From positions 1-64,000 of the forward strand of contig CALJUA010000144.1 in NCBI GenBank assembly GCA_937975715.1: a DNA stretch of 64,000 nucleotides, written 5' to 3'. This document shows, piece by piece, positions 22,470 to 32,151 of this stretch. Each line of letters begins with the position of its first letter. Within the stretch, counting starts at the first letter, position 1. Source of the DNA: an uncultured Candidatus Planktophila sp. GTDB lineage: Bacteria > Actinomycetota > Actinomycetes > Nanopelagicales > Nanopelagicaceae. The notes below the pieces were generated by a model. That model made no database searches and had not been told where the DNA came from. It saw nothing but the letters and a program-made list of their open reading frames with translations. A program made the position numbers and the translations under genes.

Positions 22470-23411
22470 ATGCAACACATATCTGTAATGCGCGATCGCT
22501 GCGTTGACTTACTTGCTCCCTCCATTGAATCGTCTTCAAATCCAGTTGTTGTCGATGCAACTCTCGGCCTTGGCGGACATAGCGAAGCGCTTCTACAAAA
22601 ATTTCCACATCTGACAGTTATCGGAATCGATCGCGATACTCAAGCGCTATCTGCTGCGCGAACACGCCTTGCTCCTTTTGGAGATCGTTTTAAGTCAGCA
22701 CATTCGGTCTTTGATCACTTTACAGATGTGATTGAAAGCTTTGGTTTTTCTCAGGTTAACGGCGCACTTTTTGATTTAGGTGTTTCATCCATGCAGCTCG
22801 ATGAAGGTTCTCGTGGTTTCTCATATTCCCATGATGCGCCTCTGGATATGCGCATGGATCAAAGTCGCGGAATCACGGCGGCAGAGATTCTCAATACCTA
22901 TCAGCCAGGTGAACTTGTGCGCATTCTGCGTGTATATGGCGAAGAGAAGTTCGCAACGCGTATTGTTGAAAATATTGTTAAAGCACGTGCAGTTGCGCCG
23001 TTGAACTCGACCACCGCTCTTGCAACTCTTGTAAAGAACAGCATCCCTGCGGCAACACGTCGCACAGGTGGAAACCCTGCGAAGCGCACTTTCCAAGCAC
23101 TGCGCATTGCCGTCAACGACGAACTCGGCGCAATCGAACGCGCAATTCCACAGGCACTCGATGCCATTGTCATCGGCGGACGAGTTGTTGTGATGTCTTT
23201 TCAATCACTTGAAGATCGCATCATTAAGGAAGAGTTTGCAGAAGCATCGACTTCAATGAGTCCACGTGAACTTCCCATCGAACTTCCTGAATATGCAGCA
23301 AAGTTCAAACTTGTATTTAACTCAAGTGAAAAGCCGAGCGATGAAGAGATTGCCGAGAATTCTCGAGCAGCTTCAACGCGCCTTCGAGCAATCGAAAGGG
23401 TGGCTGCATAA
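22470..23411 (+). CDS. rsmH: 16S rRNA m4C1402 methyltransferase RsmH (MraW)
   Basis: A 313-residue SAM-dependent methyltransferase that N4-methylates C1402 in the ribosomal P site. It begins MQHISVMRDRCVDLL and has the SAM loop DATLGLGGHSEALL, GIDRDTQAL, then LFDLGVSSMQLDE, RGFSYSHDAPLDMRM, and FQALRIAVNDELG near the end, all family signatures. The ATG at 22470 has GGGGAGAAG just upstream; a TTG 42 bp earlier is less likely. It is the first gene after the mraW-type RNA, and its stop shares one base with the ftsL start (TAATG). Confidence 0.95.
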   Translation: MQHISVMRDRCVDLLAPSIESSSNPVVVDATLGLGGHSEALLQKFPHLTVIGIDRDTQALSAARTRLAPFGDRFKSAHSVFDHFTDVIESFGFSQVNGALFDLGVSSMQLDEGSRGFSYSHDAPLDMRMDQSRGITAAEILNTYQPGELVRILRVYGEEKFATRIVENIVKARAVAPLNSTTALATLVKNSIPAATRRTGGNPAKRTFQALRIAVNDELGAIERAIPQALDAIVIGGRVVVMSFQSLEDRIIKEEFAEASTSMSPRELPIELPEYAAKFKLVFNSSEKPSDEEIAENSRAASTRLRAIERVAA

Positions 23412-23821
23412 TGGCATCAGCGGTTGCACGTAAAGCAATTTCAACAACATTGACATCAGGATTGAAACGTCAAGTTGTTGAAACTACTGCAAAAGTTATC
23501 CACGCAACTTTTCCTCAAGTATCTGTAGCGCAGCAAGCTAGCCGTCGATATTTCGCGATTTTTGTAACATCAGTCAGCGTTGCAGGTTTTATGGCTCTTC
23601 TAGGAATTAATACGCTGCTTGCACAAGATGCTTTCACGCTCTCTAATCTCAAGATTGAAGCGAAGATGGTTGCCGATCAGCGCGACGCTGTTAATCGCAA
23701 GATTGACGCGCACTCTGCTCCAGAGGCTCTTGCAAAGTCCGCGGCAGCCCTTGGAATGAAGCCTTCAGAGACACCAATCTTCCTTAACTTAACTTCAAAT
23801 CCGGAGGTAACCCGTGGGTGA
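23411..23821 (+). CDS. ftsL: Cell division protein FtsL-like
   Basis: A 136-residue bitopic protein: about 45 polar residues, one membrane helix (IFVTSVSVAGFMALLGINTLL), then a periplasmic helix with spaced hydrophobic residues that could form a coiled coil. The C-terminal SAAALGMKPSETPIFLNL resembles the ends of other actinobacterial FtsL proteins. FtsL holds FtsB and FtsQ and helps activate FtsWI. Identification rests mainly on position between rsmH and ftsI and on topology. It overlaps ftsI by 8 bp. Confidence 0.85.
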   Translation: MASAVARKAISTTLTSGLKRQVVETTAKVIHATFPQVSVAQQASRRYFAIFVTSVSVAGFMALLGINTLLAQDAFTLSNLKIEAKMVADQRDAVNRKIDAHSAPEALAKSAAALGMKPSETPIFLNLTSNPEVTRG

Positions 23822-25616
23822 TCTCCTCCTTGCGAAGTCACGTATTCGCATTCTCGCTCTGGTCTTCACTATTGCATTAGCTCTTCTCAGCCTTCAACTC
23901 TTTAGAGTGCAGATTATCGAAGCTGCCAATTACAAGTTGCGTGCTGTAGATGAGATGGAGACGACTCGCACTGTGCAGGCGCCACGTGGAGAAATCACAG
24001 ATGTCAACGGCGTTGCATTTGCGCGAAGTGTCTCTGCAATCAGCATCGTGGTCGATCAAACCCAGATAAATAATCCTGCAAAGACGGCAGCATTTGTTGC
24101 TCCAATATTGGGGCTATCAGTTGCAGAGGTTCAATCGAGCATCACCGGCACTCGTAAATATTCAATGGTCTTAAAGAATGGTCGCCCAGCGTTATGGTCA
24201 AAGCTCAGCTCTGCGATGGAGGAGTACAACTCAGCCCTCTCTAGTCGCGATCTCGGTGAGCGCATTATTGGTTTCTTCCCTGAGCGTTCTTATATTCGTG
24301 AATATCCATCAGGTTCACTGATTTCATCCTTGGTTGGTTTTGTTCGCGCAGATGGCGTTGGTGCAACCGGTCTGGAATCAAGCATGAACTCAGTTATTTC
24401 AGGGACTGCAGGTCGTTACTCCTACGCACGTGCTAACGGTGCTGAAATTCCTGGATCTCAAAACGAAATTATTGCGCCAAAGGCAGGAACGTCAGTTCGC
24501 CTCACAATTGATCGTGATGTGCAGTGGATTGCAGCAAAAGCAATTGCAGAGGCAGTTAAGAGCAGCGGTGCGGCAAATGGAACAGTGATTGTGATGGATC
24601 CACGTACTGGAGCAATCATCGCCCATGCAACCGCACCAACATTTGACCCTAACAATACAAAGGGCGTTACGCTCGATTTGATGCGCAATCCATCAGTGCA
24701 AGATGTTTACGAGCCAGGATCGACTGGAAAAGTAATGACAATGGCTGCGGCGCTCGAAGAGAAGACCGTTACGCCAACCACGGTATTTTCCGTTCCTTAT
24801 GGACTTCATCGTGCCGGTAAAATTTTCCACGATCATGAGAAGCATGCAACTCAACATCTGACAACTACAGGAATTCTTGCAGTCTCATCTAATACTGGTT
24901 CTATCAAAGTCGGCGAGACTCTTGGAAGTCAGCGACTCTATGACTACCTCACAAAGTTTGGAATTGGAACAAAGACAGGTTCGGGGCTACCAGGTGAATC
25001 AGCTGGAATTCTTCGTCCAGTCAAAACTTGGTCTGGCACAACTGCTCCAACAGTTGCATTCGGTCAGGGTTATTCATTGACAGCAATGCAGGCTACGAGC
25101 GTCTTTGCGACAATCGCTAATGGTGGAGTACGTGTTTCTCCCACAGTAATTGCTGGAACGAGAGATGACTCAGGCCACTTCACACCTGCAGGCAATCGCG
25201 AGTCAGTGCGTGTTATCAGTGAAGAGACTGCAGCGAAATTGCGCATCATGATGGAGAGCGTTGTCTCTGCAAATGGAACTGCACCAAGTGCTGCGATTCC
25301 TGGATATCGCGTTGCTGGTAAAACAGGTACTGCACAGCGCGTTGATCCGATCACAGGTAAGTACAGCGGTTACACCGCATCGTTTATCGGTTTTGCGCCT
25401 GCGGATAGTCCTCGCTACGTCATTAACGTCACTCTTCAGCGCCCTCGCAACGGTCACTTCGGTGGTGCGCTCTGTGGTCCTGTATTTAAAAAAGTAATGA
25501 CTTTTGTTCTGCAATCAGAGCATGTTGCTCCAACCGGAACAACGGTAAAGCCAGTAGCTCTTACACAAGCTCAGCTAAAAACTTTCAAAGCAACACAAGT
25601 GAGTGCGAAGAACTAA
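23814..25616 (+). CDS. ftsI: Division transpeptidase FtsI (PBP3)
   Basis: A 600-residue class B penicillin-binding protein that cross-links septal peptidoglycan. It has a short cytoplasmic start, one membrane helix (RILALVFTIALALLSLQLF), the pedestal motif RTVQAPRGEITDVNG, then the transpeptidase with active-site serine in PGSTGKV, SSNTG and the KTG triad in AGKTGTAQR. No C-terminal PASTA domain is seen. The GTG start is set by GGAGG 6 nt upstream. It works with FtsW encoded downstream. Confidence 0.95.
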   Translation: MGDLLLAKSRIRILALVFTIALALLSLQLFRVQIIEAANYKLRAVDEMETTRTVQAPRGEITDVNGVAFARSVSAISIVVDQTQINNPAKTAAFVAPILGLSVAEVQSSITGTRKYSMVLKNGRPALWSKLSSAMEEYNSALSSRDLGERIIGFFPERSYIREYPSGSLISSLVGFVRADGVGATGLESSMNSVISGTAGRYSYARANGAEIPGSQNEIIAPKAGTSVRLTIDRDVQWIAAKAIAEAVKSSGAANGTVIVMDPRTGAIIAHATAPTFDPNNTKGVTLDLMRNPSVQDVYEPGSTGKVMTMAAALEEKTVTPTTVFSVPYGLHRAGKIFHDHEKHATQHLTTTGILAVSSNTGSIKVGETLGSQRLYDYLTKFGIGTKTGSGLPGESAGILRPVKTWSGTTAPTVAFGQGYSLTAMQATSVFATIANGGVRVSPTVIAGTRDDSGHFTPAGNRESVRVISEETAAKLRIMMESVVSANGTAPSAAIPGYRVAGKTGTAQRVDPITGKYSGYTASFIGFAPADSPRYVINVTLQRPRNGHFGGALCGPVFKKVMTFVLQSEHVAPTGTTVKPVALTQAQLKTFKATQVSAKN

Positions 25617-27100
25617 TGTCACGCCCATTTAATGAGTTCTCATATTCGCTATCCCAAGCGGCAGAGCTCTTGAATGCAGAGGTAATCAATGCCCAAGATA
25701 TTTCATTCACTGGTCTTACCCATGTGGATTCAGAGGTGCAGGTGGGAGATATCTTCTTGGCATTCCCTGGAGCCAAGGTGCATGGAGCTCAATTTATTGA
25801 TTCGGCGATCGCGCGTGGCGCGGTGGCAGTTCTCACTGATCAAGCAGGTGCACATCAATCGTCTGGCCTTCCAACACTCATCGTAAAGGATGTACGTGAA
25901 GCAGGCGCGGTACTTGCATCCTCCTTCTATCGCTCACCCATTAGAGATATGCAGAGCATTGGAATAACTGGGACCAATGGCAAGACAACAATCACAACCT
26001 TGTTGTATCAACTCTTGAGCGCTGTAGGGCGAGAGACAGGTCTCATCGGAACTGTTGAGACTCGTATTGGTTCTGAATCCATTAAGAGCACTCGAACAAC
26101 TCCTGAGGCAGCAGATTTACAAGCCCTTGCAGCAACAATGCGAGAGCGCCATATGCGCCATCTCGTGATGGAGGTTTCTAGCCACTCGCTCGACCTCAAG
26201 CGCATGGTTGGCTCTCATTTTTCAATGGTCGGTTTTACTAACCTGACACAAGATCATCTCGATTATCACAAAGATATGCAGAGCTACTTTGCAGCTAAAT
26301 CAAAATTGTTCTCCCATGAGTATGCAGACCTTGGATTCGTAAATATCGACGACAAATATGGCGAAAAGCTCTTTGCAAGCAACTCAATTCCCATGATTTC
26401 TCTCTCTCGCAGTGATTCCAAAGCAACATGGCATTACACCTCGATCACTACAACTCATTCAGGCGCTGAATTCACCATGAGGGGCAAAGATGGAATCTTG
26501 ATTGAATCTCGAACACCAATGCACGGCGGATTCAATCTCGACAACCTCTTGATGGCAGTTGCAATTGCCTATGAGTGCGGAATTGATCCTTTAGAGATGG
26601 CGACTCTCATCCCAACTCTGACCGGTGCGCCAGGTCGTCTAGAAGCCGTTTCACTCGGTCAAGATTTCACTGCTCTTGTCGACTACGCACATTCCCCTGA
26701 TGCGGTCATCAATGTTCTGAGTGCAGTTCGAGAATTTACCTCCGGAAAGGTAATTGCTGTTCTGGGTTGTGGCGGCGATCGCGATGCATCAAAGCGTCCA
26801 TTAATGGGATCAGCTCTCGCCCAAGGGAGTGACATAGCGATTTTTACAAGCGATAACCCGCGAAGCGAGAAGCCAGAATCAATTTTGGGCGAGATGGTAG
26901 GGGCAATGTCTGTTGACGCACCGTCATCGGTCATCCCAGATCGTGCAGCGGCAATCGCTTACGCGGTATCACTCGCTCAGACTGGAGACACAGTGGTCGT
27001 CTTAGGTAAGGGACATGAAAGCGGTCAGGAAGTACAAGGAACCATCACACCTTTTGATGATCGACTTCAATTAGCTCACGCGATTGAGTCCAAAAGATGA
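25616..27100 (+). CDS. murE: UDP-MurNAc-tripeptide synthetase MurE (meso-DAP type)
   Basis: A 494-residue Mur ligase that adds the third residue of the stem peptide. It shows the ATP loop GITGTNGKTTITTLL, TTPEAADLQ, the carbamylated-lysine region MRHLVMEVSSHSLDLKR (core EVSSHSLDLKR), and FVDYAHSPDA-like LVDYAHSPDA. TSDNPRSEKP contains DNPR, the motif that selects meso-diaminopimelate over lysine. The ATG shares a base with the ftsI stop, and the end overlaps murF by 4 bp. Confidence 0.96.
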   Translation: MSRPFNEFSYSLSQAAELLNAEVINAQDISFTGLTHVDSEVQVGDIFLAFPGAKVHGAQFIDSAIARGAVAVLTDQAGAHQSSGLPTLIVKDVREAGAVLASSFYRSPIRDMQSIGITGTNGKTTITTLLYQLLSAVGRETGLIGTVETRIGSESIKSTRTTPEAADLQALAATMRERHMRHLVMEVSSHSLDLKRMVGSHFSMVGFTNLTQDHLDYHKDMQSYFAAKSKLFSHEYADLGFVNIDDKYGEKLFASNSIPMISLSRSDSKATWHYTSITTTHSGAEFTMRGKDGILIESRTPMHGGFNLDNLLMAVAIAYECGIDPLEMATLIPTLTGAPGRLEAVSLGQDFTALVDYAHSPDAVINVLSAVREFTSGKVIAVLGCGGDRDASKRPLMGSALAQGSDIAIFTSDNPRSEKPESILGEMVGAMSVDAPSSVIPDRAAAIAYAVSLAQTGDTVVVLGKGHESGQEVQGTITPFDDRLQLAHAIESKR

Positions 27101-28491
27101 TTCCACTTCACGCTAGCGAAATTGCACGCATCGTTGGAGGATCACTCCACGGAACAGAATGTGAAGTAACTGCACCTGCTTATCTCTCTTCCTCACAATG
27201 CACTCCCGGCTCTATCTTCCTTGCCATAAAAGGCGAGAGAGCAGATGGACATGATTTTGCTCCCGATGCCTTCACTCATGGTGCGGTTTTAGTTCTCGCT
27301 TCTCGAGCTATTGAGCAGCGCTGCATCGTTGTTGATGATGTGACAACTGCAGTGGGAAAGCTTGCAGCACACGTGCGATCAAAGCACTCTGAAATGGTCG
27401 TTGTGGGAATTACCGGCTCACAAGGCAAGACGACAACAAAAGAGCTTCTCTCGGCGATTCTCTCGGCACACGGTTCTACAGTCTCTCCAAAGGGAAATAA
27501 CAATAATGAACTTGGCGTTCCCATCACGCTTTTACAGTGCACAGCGGAGACTCGCTACTGCATTGTTGAAATGGGAGCTCGACATCGTGGCGATATCGCG
27601 ACACTGGCTGCGATAGCTCGGCCTCAGGTTGGCGTAGTTTTGAAAGTTGCCGCCGCACACATTGGCGAGTTTGGTTCGATAGAAACTATCGCTGAAACAA
27701 AATCTGAAATGATTTCTTCTCTCGACGAATCAGGCATTGCAATTCTCGGTGAATACGACGCCTTCACTCCCGCTATGGCGTCACTTCATAAGGGAAGAGT
27801 GATTCACTTTGGCGAAAGTTCCACAGCGCAGGTACGGGCTACTGATATCGAATTGCGTGAAGGTCGTCCACATTTCGATCTTGTTACCCCAGAAGGTCGC
27901 ACAACTGTGGCGCTTCGCCAGTACGGACTTCATCAAATTTCCAATGCACTTGCAGCAGCCGCTGTCGCTCATGCACTTGGAATCAGTACCGACCACATAG
28001 CCGCATCACTTTCTACAGCTGAGGTGCATGCGCGTTGGCGAATGGAAGTGCGCGAACTCGATGATTTGGTAATTATTAATGATGCCTACAACGCAAGCCC
28101 GGACTCAATGGCTGCAGCTCTTCGCACCCTTGCTCATCTCACACAAGAGCGTGGGGGAGAGTCTTGGGCATTTCTAGGAAATATGCGCGAGCTCGGCGAG
28201 TCTTCTGACCGTGCACATGCCGATATCGCGACCCTAGCCGCAGACTTAGGGATAGATCATCTCGTAACAGTGGGGGCAGATTCATATCTTTTAGGCGTCA
28301 CCAAGGATTCGCATCTTTCACTCCATCCATGTGAATCAAAAGCCGAGGCTCTTGAAGTTGCGAGAAACATCAACCGAGGTGATGTGGTTCTCTGTAAGGC
28401 CTCACGATCGGATGCACTAGAAGAGTTAGCTGAAAGCATTGAAAAGAAGTGGCAAGAGAAGTTAGATAAGGAAGAAGGAGAAAGTTCATGA
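27097..28491 (+). CDS. murF: UDP-MurNAc-pentapeptide synthetase MurF
   Basis: A 464-residue Mur ligase that attaches D-Ala-D-Ala. It has the N-terminal MurF domain with GSIFLAIKGERADGHDF, the ATP loop GITGSQGKTTTKELL, GNNNNELGVPITLL, EMGARHRGDI and INDAYNASPDSMAAAL, all MurF signatures. Length is normal. It overlaps murE and mraY by 4 bp each (ATGA), so the run is translationally coupled. Confidence 0.96.
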   Translation: MIPLHASEIARIVGGSLHGTECEVTAPAYLSSSQCTPGSIFLAIKGERADGHDFAPDAFTHGAVLVLASRAIEQRCIVVDDVTTAVGKLAAHVRSKHSEMVVVGITGSQGKTTTKELLSAILSAHGSTVSPKGNNNNELGVPITLLQCTAETRYCIVEMGARHRGDIATLAAIARPQVGVVLKVAAAHIGEFGSIETIAETKSEMISSLDESGIAILGEYDAFTPAMASLHKGRVIHFGESSTAQVRATDIELREGRPHFDLVTPEGRTTVALRQYGLHQISNALAAAAVAHALGISTDHIAASLSTAEVHARWRMEVRELDDLVIINDAYNASPDSMAAALRTLAHLTQERGGESWAFLGNMRELGESSDRAHADIATLAADLGIDHLVTVGADSYLLGVTKDSHLSLHPCESKAEALEVARNINRGDVVLCKASRSDALEELAESIEKKWQEKLDKEEGESS

Positions 28492-29546
28492 GAGAGATTC
28501 TGATTGCTGGAGGCCTCGCTCTCTTCTTCTCGCTCTTTGGAACACCTCTTCTGATTAAAGCTCTTGCTCGTCGCGGTTATGGACAGTTCATTCGCGATGA
28601 TGGCCCAACAACGCACCACACCAAGCGTGGAACCCCCACAATGGGCGGAATCATCATCATCTTCTCTGTCATCGCTTCTTATCTCATCGCTCACCTCATC
28701 TCTGGTAACACCCTCAGCGTCTCCGCTCTCCTGGTCATCGGATTGGTTATTGCTATCGGACTCGTCGGTTTGATTGATGACTACATGAAGATTTCACGAC
28801 AGAACTCAGGTGGCATCAGCGGTAAGCAGAAGATTGCGGGTCAAGTACTCGCTGCCTCAGTTTTTGGATATCTTGGATTGCAATTTGCAGATAAAGATGG
28901 ATACACGCCTGTCAGTCTTCAACTCTCAACAGTGCGAGATACATCAATCACTCTCGGAGTAATCGCAGTTGTTATTTGGGTTGCATTTATGGTGACCGCT
29001 ACAAGTAATGGCGTCAATCTCACAGATGGACTCGATGGCCTGGCTACGGGTGCGGCAGTGATGTCATTTATCGCTTTCGTACTTATCGGAGTTTGGGAGT
29101 TCGGACAGAGCTGCGCTGTGGTAACTACAGCTAATTGCTATCAGGTGCGAGATCCGCTTGATCTGGCTGTCCTCTCTGCCGCATTTGCCGGATCCTGTAC
29201 CGGATTTCTCTGGTGGAATGCTTCACCGGCAAAGATCTTTATGGGAGACACGGGATCTCTTGCACTTGGGGCAGCGCTAGCAGGAATTGCAACGTCGCTT
29301 CGTATTCAGCTTCTGTTGATTCCACTCGGCGGACTCTTTGTCATCATCACAATGTCCGTTGCGCTTCAGGTGCTCTACTTCAAAATTACAGGTGGAAAGC
29401 GCCTCTTTAAGATGGCGCCACTGCACCATCACTTTGAACTCATGGGTTGGGGACAAGTCACGGTGGTGCTTCGATTCTGGATTATCGCTGGACTGTGCGT
29501 GGCGATGGGTCTCGGACTTTTCTATGCAGATTGGGTTGTTGGTTAA
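28488..29546 (+). CDS. mraY: Phospho-MurNAc-pentapeptide translocase MraY
   Basis: A 352-residue, ten-helix membrane enzyme that makes lipid I. Signatures are THHTKRGTPTMGG, LIDDYMKI (Asp pair), NLTDGLDGLATG, FMGDTGSLALG and the cytoplasmic histidine motif PLHHHFEL. AGGAG precedes the ATG. It is followed after 14 bp by murD. Confidence 0.97.
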   Translation: MREILIAGGLALFFSLFGTPLLIKALARRGYGQFIRDDGPTTHHTKRGTPTMGGIIIIFSVIASYLIAHLISGNTLSVSALLVIGLVIAIGLVGLIDDYMKISRQNSGGISGKQKIAGQVLAASVFGYLGLQFADKDGYTPVSLQLSTVRDTSITLGVIAVVIWVAFMVTATSNGVNLTDGLDGLATGAAVMSFIAFVLIGVWEFGQSCAVVTTANCYQVRDPLDLAVLSAAFAGSCTGFLWWNASPAKIFMGDTGSLALGAALAGIATSLRIQLLLIPLGGLFVIITMSVALQVLYFKITGGKRLFKMAPLHHHFELMGWGQVTVVLRFWIIAGLCVAMGLGLFYADWVVG

Positions 29547-29560
29547 ATCCAACTCTTGCT

Positions 29561-30970
29561 ATGACTACTGCTAATCCTTATAGCTCTCTGAGCGAGAAGC
29601 GCATTCTCGTTGCAGGGGCAGGTGTCACAGGAATAGCGACTGCAAAAGTTCTTGCTGATCGCGGCGCAGCCGTGACTTTTGTAGATGAGAAAATCGAATC
29701 CGTTGAAGGATTTGAAGTACTCACCCCCGATGCAGTTGTCGCCACCAATTTTGATGCGCTCATGATTTCTCCCGGATGGAGAGAGGATCATCCCGTAGTT
29801 GTTGCAGCTCGTGATGCCTCACTCGATATTCTCAATGAAATCGATTTTGCATGGTCTGTAAAGAGTGAAAAAGTTCCAGGACAGAAGTGGCTTGCTCTCA
29901 CTGGCACTAATGGAAAGACCACAACTGTCGAAATGGTTGCCCACATACTGAATGCCGCAGGAATGAAGGTGCGGGCATGTGGCAATGTTGGAACTACAGT
30001 CATTGAGTCTGTAAATTCCCCGGAAAAGTTTGATTACTTAATTCTCGAACTTTCTTCATTTCAACTGCATTGGCTCCAAGACGCCCAATTCATATCATCT
30101 GCAATTCTCAATATCGCAGATGACCATGTTGATTGGCATGGCTCCTTCGATGCTTATGCACACGACAAAATTTCAATTCTCGATAAGTCAACGACTGCAA
30201 TCCTCAACGGCGATGATGGAGAAGTTGTGGGTCGTACCTCCCATTGGTTGGGCCGCAAGATTTTCTACTCACTTGATACTCCAGGTCCTGGCGAGCTTGG
30301 AGTAGTGGAAGAGCTGCTGGTAGATCGGGCATTCGTTGCCGATCCCAATGAAGCAGCCCTCATTGCAGAGCTCACAGAGATTATTCCCACTGTGCCACAC
30401 CATGTTTCAAACTCGCTTGCTGCTGCAGCGCTTGCTTCGACAGTGGGCGTGTCTCGTGAAGTAATTCGTGAAGCGCTCAAGAGTTTTAAGCCGGGAAAGC
30501 ACCGCATCGAGGAAGTCGCATCACATCATGGAATCACCTGGATCGATGATTCAAAAGCTACCAACCCTCATGCGGCAGGTGCATCAATTCTCTCCAACTT
30601 CTCAGTTGTCTGGATTGCTGGAGGACTGGCAAAAGGCGCACAGATGCAGCCTCTGATTGATCGCACATGGAGTCGCCTGAAAGCTGTCATTTTGATTGGC
30701 CAAGATCGAGAACTTATTGCAGAGGCGATGCGTGCTAGCGCACCAGATGTGCCACTTCATTATGTCGATGCGCCGGCTGGCTATTCCAAGTTCTCGGAGA
30801 GCAATGAATTTATGGAGAGCGTCGTTCGTACGGCCTCTGAGATTGCAGAAGAGGGAGATGTTGTCCTTCTTGCACCAGCGTGTGCATCGATGGATCAATT
30901 CTTGTCATATGGCGATCGCGGCGATCGCTTTGCTCGAGCAGTGAAGGATGTAGTGACCGATGCCAACTAA
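29561..30970 (+). CDS. murD: UDP-MurNAc-L-Ala:D-Glu ligase MurD
   Basis: A 469-residue Mur ligase adding D-glutamate to UDP-MurNAc-L-Ala. After a Rossmann-like start (ILVAGAGVTGIATAKVL) come the ATP loop ALTGTNGKTTTVEMV, ELSSFQLHWL, NIADDHVDWHGSF, HRIEEVASHHGITWIDDSKATN (core WIDDSKATN) and LAPACASMDQF. The ATG at 29561 gives the family N-terminus; the frame is open upstream through the mraY end but that part is not Mur-like. The 3' end overlaps ftsW by 11 bp. Confidence 0.95.
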   Translation: MTTANPYSSLSEKRILVAGAGVTGIATAKVLADRGAAVTFVDEKIESVEGFEVLTPDAVVATNFDALMISPGWREDHPVVVAARDASLDILNEIDFAWSVKSEKVPGQKWLALTGTNGKTTTVEMVAHILNAAGMKVRACGNVGTTVIESVNSPEKFDYLILELSSFQLHWLQDAQFISSAILNIADDHVDWHGSFDAYAHDKISILDKSTTAILNGDDGEVVGRTSHWLGRKIFYSLDTPGPGELGVVEELLVDRAFVADPNEAALIAELTEIIPTVPHHVSNSLAAAALASTVGVSREVIREALKSFKPGKHRIEEVASHHGITWIDDSKATNPHAAGASILSNFSVVWIAGGLAKGAQMQPLIDRTWSRLKAVILIGQDRELIAEAMRASAPDVPLHYVDAPAGYSKFSESNEFMESVVRTASEIAEEGDVVLLAPACASMDQFLSYGDRGDRFARAVKDVVTDAN

Positions 30971-32132
30971 AGCTACCCAGCGAACAAGGTTTCTCAATAA
31001 TCCCGTCAATCATTTCTACATGATGATTATCAGCACTTCAATTCTGGTTGTCCTAGGACTCATTATGGTCTTCTCGGCATCGTCAATTCATGCGATTGAT
31101 ACCAAGGGATATGCATTTGCCGTTGCGCTTCGCCAATTTATCTTTCTTGCAGCAGGTATTCCGCTTGCAGCATTTCTCGCTGGTCGTCCTATCGAATTTT
31201 GGGGCAAGTTCGCCCGCCTCGGTCTCTTTGCATCTATCACCCTCGTGGTAATTGTGATGATTCCAGGTATTGGTAAAGAGGTAAATGGAAACCGAAATTG
31301 GATTGATTTAAAAATCGTTGATATCCAACCTGGCGAGTTCACCAAATTTCTTTTGATTCTCTGGGCCTCATATCTTCTTGCAAAGAAGGAGACGGCAGAT
31401 CGAATGCAGTTCAATGCAATCGCACTTCTGACTCCAGGCTTTGCTATTGTAATTCTCGGAATTCTCCGTGGTCGCGACCTCGGTACAGCCGCTGTTGTCG
31501 CAGCAATCTTCTCTGGTCTTCTCTTTGTCTCAGGCGTAGATCTGCGCAAGATGGGAACAGTTGCGGCAGTCATCTTCGCCGGATTAGCTATTGGAATCGT
31601 TACCTCAGATTATCGTCGTGCACGCTTCCTCGTCTTCCTCAATCCGTTTGACCCAAATGATTACAAGAACATTGGTTGGCAGCCAGCTCACAGTCTCTTA
31701 GGTCTTGCTACTGGTGGAGTCTTCGGCGTTGGACTCGGCGGTAGTCGCCAAAAGTGGGGCAATCTTCCTGAGGCGCATACAGATTTTATTTACTCAGTAA
31801 TCGGCGAAGAGTTGGGCTTAGTAGGAACTCTCGGAGTCCTGATTCTGCTTGGCACGCTGGTGTATTCGGTATTCAGAATCGCACTGCGTGCAAGAGATCC
31901 TTTCTCTCGTTATGTTTGTGCAGGTGTGGGATGTTGGATTGGAATTCAATCTATTCTCAATATCGGTACGGCAATCAGCGTTCTTCCCGTTGTAGGTGTG
32001 ACGCTTCCACTCGTTTCATATGGCGGTTCTGCGCTGCTGACCACAATCTGCGCTCTAGGCTTTGTTGCTGGTGTTGCACTCAGAGATAAAGAAGTATCTC
32101 GAGAGCTCATTCGACGTTTTGCAAAGAAATAA
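30960..32132 (+). CDS. ftsW: SEDS glycosyltransferase FtsW
   Basis: A 390-residue, ten-helix SEDS protein that polymerises septal glycan from lipid II in partnership with FtsI. It has FSASSIHA after helix 1, NGNRNWIDL, QPGEFTKF, the catalytic-Asp region LPEAHTDFIYSVIGEELG and the late LPLVSYGGSALL. The ATG overlaps the murD end by 11 bp. Its place between murD and murG and next to ftsI argues for FtsW and not RodA. Confidence 0.95.
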   Translation: MPTKATQRTRFLNNPVNHFYMMIISTSILVVLGLIMVFSASSIHAIDTKGYAFAVALRQFIFLAAGIPLAAFLAGRPIEFWGKFARLGLFASITLVVIVMIPGIGKEVNGNRNWIDLKIVDIQPGEFTKFLLILWASYLLAKKETADRMQFNAIALLTPGFAIVILGILRGRDLGTAAVVAAIFSGLLFVSGVDLRKMGTVAAVIFAGLAIGIVTSDYRRARFLVFLNPFDPNDYKNIGWQPAHSLLGLATGGVFGVGLGGSRQKWGNLPEAHTDFIYSVIGEELGLVGTLGVLILLGTLVYSVFRIALRARDPFSRYVCAGVGCWIGIQSILNIGTAISVLPVVGVTLPLVSYGGSALLTTICALGFVAGVALRDKEVSRELIRRFAKK

Positions 32133-32151
32133 AGAGGAGTCAGAACTACCA